Source of the DNA: Haliscomenobacter sp965225875 | GTDB lineage: Bacteria; Bacteroidota; Bacteroidia; Chitinophagales; Saprospiraceae | Length of the DNA: 64,000 nucleotides | Reading direction: 5' to 3' | Assembly (NCBI RefSeq): GCF_965225875.1 | Contig: NZ_CBDDBS010000003.1 | Span: forward strand, 2,108,001-2,172,000 | Shown here: in pieces, positions 60,827 to 64,000 of the stretch | Numbering within the stretch: the stretch's first letter is position 1 | Layout of the letters: each line of letters starts with the position of its first letter | Notes under the pieces: model-generated | What the model was told of the DNA's origin: nothing | The model's input: only the letters and a program-made list of their open reading frames with translations | Databases searched by the model: none | Program-made: the position numbers and the translations under genes

Positions 60827-61678
60827 TCATTTAAACCCAGCCCGCAGCATCACCCCGGCAGTATACAAAATCACCACAATCACCACCCAGCGTAGGGTAT
60901 CAAGCGGTAAAGACTTGACAATAAAGGCAGCAATCAGTACAGCAACAATCCCTGGTAGAGCCATGCCCACCGCAGCCTTACGGTTGTACGCGCCTTCAAG
61001 AATGAAACGAATGGAAGCGGGTGGCATCAAAAACGCACAAGAGCCCATCATAATTGGGAAAGCCACCTGAGGCGACATGCCCAGTGCAAAGACCAGAGCC
61101 ATGCAGGGTGCATACAAGCCAATACCCACGGTCATCAAAGCGCCCAGAATAAAATTGACCACTACACCAATGATCAATTTGCTGCCGTACAAACCAATGG
61201 CAGTTCCCCCGCCCTGGATCCACTCCATGTTGCGGGCAAACATAAAACCTGCCGTCACCAGCAGCGCACCACCCATGACGAGCCGGATGGTTTTCTCTGG
61301 CAGCCGTGCCACCACGCCAACCCCCATGATTGCCCCGGCCGCTGCTGAGGCCAGCATCAGTAGCAGGGTTAGTGGTTCTACCTTGATCACCGTGATAAAA
61401 ATCAGAGCCTGAATTAAAACCGGAAGGGTGTTGGCTACATTCAGAGTGCCCGGCAAAAGACGGTCTTCGGTTTGTTTGGTAAATTTTAACAAGGCCGTTT
61501 GAGGCGCAAAAGCCCCAATGCCCAATACGTCAAAAAAATTGACCACAAAACCAATCAATCCCGTTTTGAGCCAACTGCTGTCTTCAAGTTCACTCTTGTG
61601 CCGATTGACATCTCTGATGAATACTGCACTGAAGGCAATGGTAAAAATGGCCAGGAAAATCCAGATGAGTGTAATCAT
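60827..61678 (-). CDS. TSUP (TauE/SafE) family permease
   Basis: 283 residues, about eight transmembrane segments. GLIGFVVNFFDVLGIGAFAP at ~45 and GGGTAIGLYGSKLIIGVVVN at ~170 are the two family repeats. TSUP proteins export or take up sulfite, sulfoacetate or other organosulfur anions; the substrate is unknown here. Its ATG overlaps the stop of the M1 aminopeptidase gene by 4 bp, so translation is coupled although the functions look unrelated. Confidence 0.85.
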   Translation of the reverse strand: MITLIWIFLAIFTIAFSAVFIRDVNRHKSELEDSSWLKTGLIGFVVNFFDVLGIGAFAPQTALLKFTKQTEDRLLPGTLNVANTLPVLIQALIFITVIKVEPLTLLLMLASAAAGAIMGVGVVARLPEKTIRLVMGGALLVTAGFMFARNMEWIQGGGTAIGLYGSKLIIGVVVNFILGALMTVGIGLYAPCMALVFALGMSPQVAFPIMMGSCAFLMPPASIRFILEGAYNRKAAVGMALPGIVAVLIAAFIVKSLPLDTLRWVVIVVILYTAGVMLRAGFK

Positions 61679-63342
61679 TTTTTTGTGCTAGTTATAGGTT
61701 TGACTTCTTCAAATTCCCAGCTAACTAGCAATACTGTTTGAGGATCAAGCAACACTTTTTCCGGTTTGCTGTCTGCGGGAATGCTGATTTCGATATTGCG
61801 CGATGAAATTGGATGAGCCGAAAGACTCGGCAACATTTCCCCCGTTTTGTAGATGCCCACTTCGATAGAAGCATCAAAATGGTAGACCTCTGGTTGGGTT
61901 TGTTGCAAAGAAATTTTGACCACTTTGTTCGCCGCGTCGTATTTCCAACTGCCTTTCAGCGCGATGTACCCGCCCTGGTACAACCATTGCTGGAAGAAGC
62001 CTTGCAGGTTTTGGCCCGAAGCTCTTTCCAGGGCCAGCCGGAAATCAGTTGTGGTGGCATTGGCATTCACAAAACGCTGGTAATAGTCGCGAATGCCGGC
62101 ATTGAAGGCTTGATCACCGATTTTTTTGCGCAGCATGTGCAAAATCCAGGCACCTTTTTGGTAGGTCAGTCCACTGGTCACTGGGCCTTTTTCTGCGGAA
62201 CGATCGTCCACAATTTTATACCCAGGGTCTTTGGCTAAGGCATTATAAGTGGTTTTTCTTGCACCCAGCAACTGTTGCACGAACTCTTCCCGGCCATAAG
62301 CATGTTCAATGAACAGCATGGTGAAATAGGTAGCAAAACCCTCGCTGAGCCAGGCGTCATCCCAGGTCGATTCCGTAACTGCGTTGCCAAACCATTGGTG
62401 TGCCAGTTCGTGAATGACTACATTGCGCAGTCTGGTGCTTCGTTTGCCATCGACCAACTCTTCTCCGTAAAAAATGGCCGAGGAGGTTTCCATGCCCCCC
62501 TTCACACTTGGCGTTTCGATGTTGGCTACTTTTTCATAAACATAAGGGCCAATGTAATCGCTGAAGAAACCCATCACCTGTTTGGTGGGCTCCGCAAAAT
62601 CGTAAAAACCAGCTTCCCGATCCTGGGCATACACCCAGGTCTGGATGGATTTTCCCTCAAACCAGCCCACGTATTGCACCGCAAATTTTGCCACGCCCAA
62701 TACGTACAACCAGGAGGATACGGGCACATTTTGCCGCCAATGGGTCAGTTTGGTTTTAGCATCCAAAGTTGTTTCCTCCATCAATAAGCCATTCGAAACC
62801 ACTTGGTAATGGATGGGGGCTTTTACCACAAATTCACTCGTTGCTTTTTCGTAAGGGTGATCAATGCAGGGCAACCAGTGTCGGGCGCGGTTCGGCCAGT
62901 TTTCGTTAAAAAAACTGCGGTCGCCGTATTTGGTGGGGCCGATGCGCAGGCCATCGGCGGGAATGCCGTGGTAGGCAATGGTGAGTTGGATTTCGGTATT
63001 GGCGCTTGATGGTTTAGACAGGCTGATCCACAATTCATTATTGGTATGGGTATAGGCTACTTTTTGCCCCATCTGGTACACCGAATCAATGATCATACCT
63101 TTGTTTTGCAAGGCTTCGGTTTGATTGACAAAGTCGAGGCGGATCTTGTCCAGGCCGTCCTTTTTGAAAAAAATGCGGATGCTGGTTTTACCGATAATTT
63201 GGTCGCTATCATCCGAAAGAGCGAGCTCAAATTTGTAATGGAGCACATCGATGTTGAGGTTTTTGGGGTAGTTGTCGGCGTAGGTGGGGAGGGGTTTGAG
63301 GTGGAGAAGCAAGAAAAGGGTAAATAAGGTGTTGGTTTTCAT
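61675..63342 (-). CDS. M1-family metallo-aminopeptidase, secreted
   Basis: 555 residues, short for M1 (no C-terminal domain IV). Signal peptide ~1-22. N-terminal beta domain ~25-225, exopeptidase motif GGMETSS (282-288, in the place of GxMEN), zinc site HELAHQW (His311, Glu312, His315) with the third ligand Glu334 after 18 residues (WLSEGFATYF), then a helical region and a final beta segment. Trims N-terminal residues from peptides in the periplasm. Coupled to the TSUP gene. Confidence 0.92.
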   Translation of the reverse strand: MKTNTLFTLFLLLHLKPLPTYADNYPKNLNIDVLHYKFELALSDDSDQIIGKTSIRIFFKKDGLDKIRLDFVNQTEALQNKGMIIDSVYQMGQKVAYTHTNNELWISLSKPSSANTEIQLTIAYHGIPADGLRIGPTKYGDRSFFNENWPNRARHWLPCIDHPYEKATSEFVVKAPIHYQVVSNGLLMEETTLDAKTKLTHWRQNVPVSSWLYVLGVAKFAVQYVGWFEGKSIQTWVYAQDREAGFYDFAEPTKQVMGFFSDYIGPYVYEKVANIETPSVKGGMETSSAIFYGEELVDGKRSTRLRNVVIHELAHQWFGNAVTESTWDDAWLSEGFATYFTMLFIEHAYGREEFVQQLLGARKTTYNALAKDPGYKIVDDRSAEKGPVTSGLTYQKGAWILHMLRKKIGDQAFNAGIRDYYQRFVNANATTTDFRLALERASGQNLQGFFQQWLYQGGYIALKGSWKYDAANKVVKISLQQTQPEVYHFDASIEVGIYKTGEMLPSLSAHPISSRNIEISIPADSKPEKVLLDPQTVLLVSWEFEEVKPITSTKK

Positions 63343-63500
63343 GGTTAAAGGTTAGCGGCTAGGTTTTCAGGTTTGTTGATTGTACTAAAATTAACAAAAA
63401 AATCGGGGGTGCTAATTATTTTGGTGTAAACATCTGTTTCAGTTGGGGTATTTCAAAATTATAGTACAAACTGAAGAAAGGCTCAGATTGGTTGATGCAA

Positions 63501-63985
63501 GGGCCAGCGGCATGAGCCGCGAAATGTCTGTAGCATTTAGGCCAAGTGGCGCATTTAAGGGGCGTTAGCAACGAGCGGTAAGAAATAATAATGATAATTG
63601 CTTATACTCGATTTAATTCAGCCAAAGCGGCAGGATAGCAAAACGGATGCCACGGATGCCACGGATTAGAACGGATTTTGACTCACCTTCGGCTCGTCCT
63701 TTTCCGCCTGCGGCGGAAAAAATCCGTTTTTATCCGTGGCATCCGTGGCATCCGTTTTGCCATTGCATCGCTTTTAGCAAAGAGAGGCGAAGCCTCACCA
63801 GCGCGAAGCGCATTAACGTCCTCTTGGTTAAATTAAAGCAGCAAAGCTGCAAAATGCTGGATATTACTTTTCACTGCTCATAACTCTAGCACCGGAACAA
63901 TGCTTGGGTTTCGGTGCTACGCACCTTAAAATTCACCTTCGTTCGCTTAGATCTATCGACGTTTCGCGGCTAATGCCGCTGGTCG
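63501..63985. repeat. Pair of degenerate inverted repeats ~75 bp long flanking a palindrome
   Basis: CCAGCGGCATGAGCCGCGAAA at 63502-63522 is matched in reverse complement by 63961-63981 with one difference. Similarity continues weakly for about 50 bp toward the centre (GTAGC..TTTAGG, ATTTAAGGGGCGTTAGCA against ATTTTAAGGTGCGTAGCA). The palindrome at 63638-63760 lies between the two copies. Confidence 0.6.
63638..63760. repeat. Palindrome with CACGGATGC-word arms
   Basis: 29-bp perfect outer stem (63638-63666 with 63732-63760), then AACGGATTTT with AAAATCCGTT inside. Each arm is a tandem of the 9-base word GGATGCCAC. The apical loop carries a small TTTCCGCCTGCGGCGGAAA hairpin. Confidence 0.85.
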
Positions 63986-64000
63986 GTTCATTTGGGCGGT

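Larger units (their letters stand above)
63343..64000. other. Gene-free end of window holding repeats
   Basis: About 650 bp upstream of the M1 gene with no convincing coding frame. It holds the palindrome at 63638-63760 and the inverted degenerate repeat pair at 63501-63573 and 63910-63985. The M1 promoter should lie at its left end. Confidence 0.6.

Overview
The window is about 64 kb of a chromosome from a member of the Bacteroidota, most likely Saprospiraceae; a Haliscomenobacter-like genus is my inference from gene style. Signs seen in the sequence are type IX secretion (T9SS) C-terminal sorting tails, a FecI/FecR/SusC-type TonB receptor/DUF4249 module, a run of DUF4252 genes, LytTR two-component systems, promoters of the TTG-N17..19-TAnnTTTG kind, few Shine-Dalgarno sequences, and many long intergenic palindromes. 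No phage, insertion sequence, CRISPR array, rRNA or tRNA was recognised.

Layout. 1-3.0 kb: end of an MbnP-like metal-binding protein, its di-haem MbnH partner, an outer-membrane protein and two small cysteine/histidine-bearing proteins (probable copper handling). 3.1-9.0 kb, minus strand: a large ELWxSDGT-repeat T9SS protein, a TonB-C-like protein, a DUF3828-like lipoprotein, a bulb-type (mannose-binding) lectin and a small secreted protein. 9.05-11.9 kb: a five-copy, exactly 21-bp-spaced direct-repeat array next to a LytTR regulator and a TPR histidine kinase. 12.4-15.3 kb: an orphan MbnP and a T9SS beta-propeller protein. 15.4-19.6 kb: hydrolase, FNR-like box, Crp-family regulator, IF-1-like small protein, LytS/LytTR pair, a second 21-bp array (three copies) and a DUF1761 membrane protein. 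19.8-23.2 kb: nth, purM, M23 peptidase. 23.3-26.2 kb: ECF sigma/anti-sigma-like/three DUF4252 proteins. 26.4-28.6 kb: LptF/G-type permease and PAP2 phosphatase. 28.9-34.4 kb: FecI/FecR/TonB receptor/DUF4249 uptake operon. 34.6-42.2 kb: Crp regulator, acyl-CoA dehydrogenase, alkaline phosphatase, a divergent CotH-like protein, an MgtC/DUF4010 membrane protein and an ECF sigma/RskA pair. 42.3-49.5 kb: pullulanase, lipoprotein, argS, glnS, Bax-inhibitor-1 homologue. 49.5-56.8 kb: hybrid sensor kinase, esterase, FtsX-type permease. 57.1-63.3 kb: L-serine deaminase, CocE-type hydrolase, TSUP permease and M1 aminopeptidase. The last 650 bp hold repeats only.

The best candidates for something new are regulatory. 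Two unrelated LytTR systems each sit beside an in-phase 21-bp direct-repeat array with its own motif, and each array lies upstream of a plausible target: a small secreted protein with a neighbouring lectin, and a DUF1761 membrane protein. The second strong signal is a family of long palindromes whose arms are built from short tandem words. Two of them, 39 kb apart, have perfect 31-bp stems of different sequence around the same loop core.
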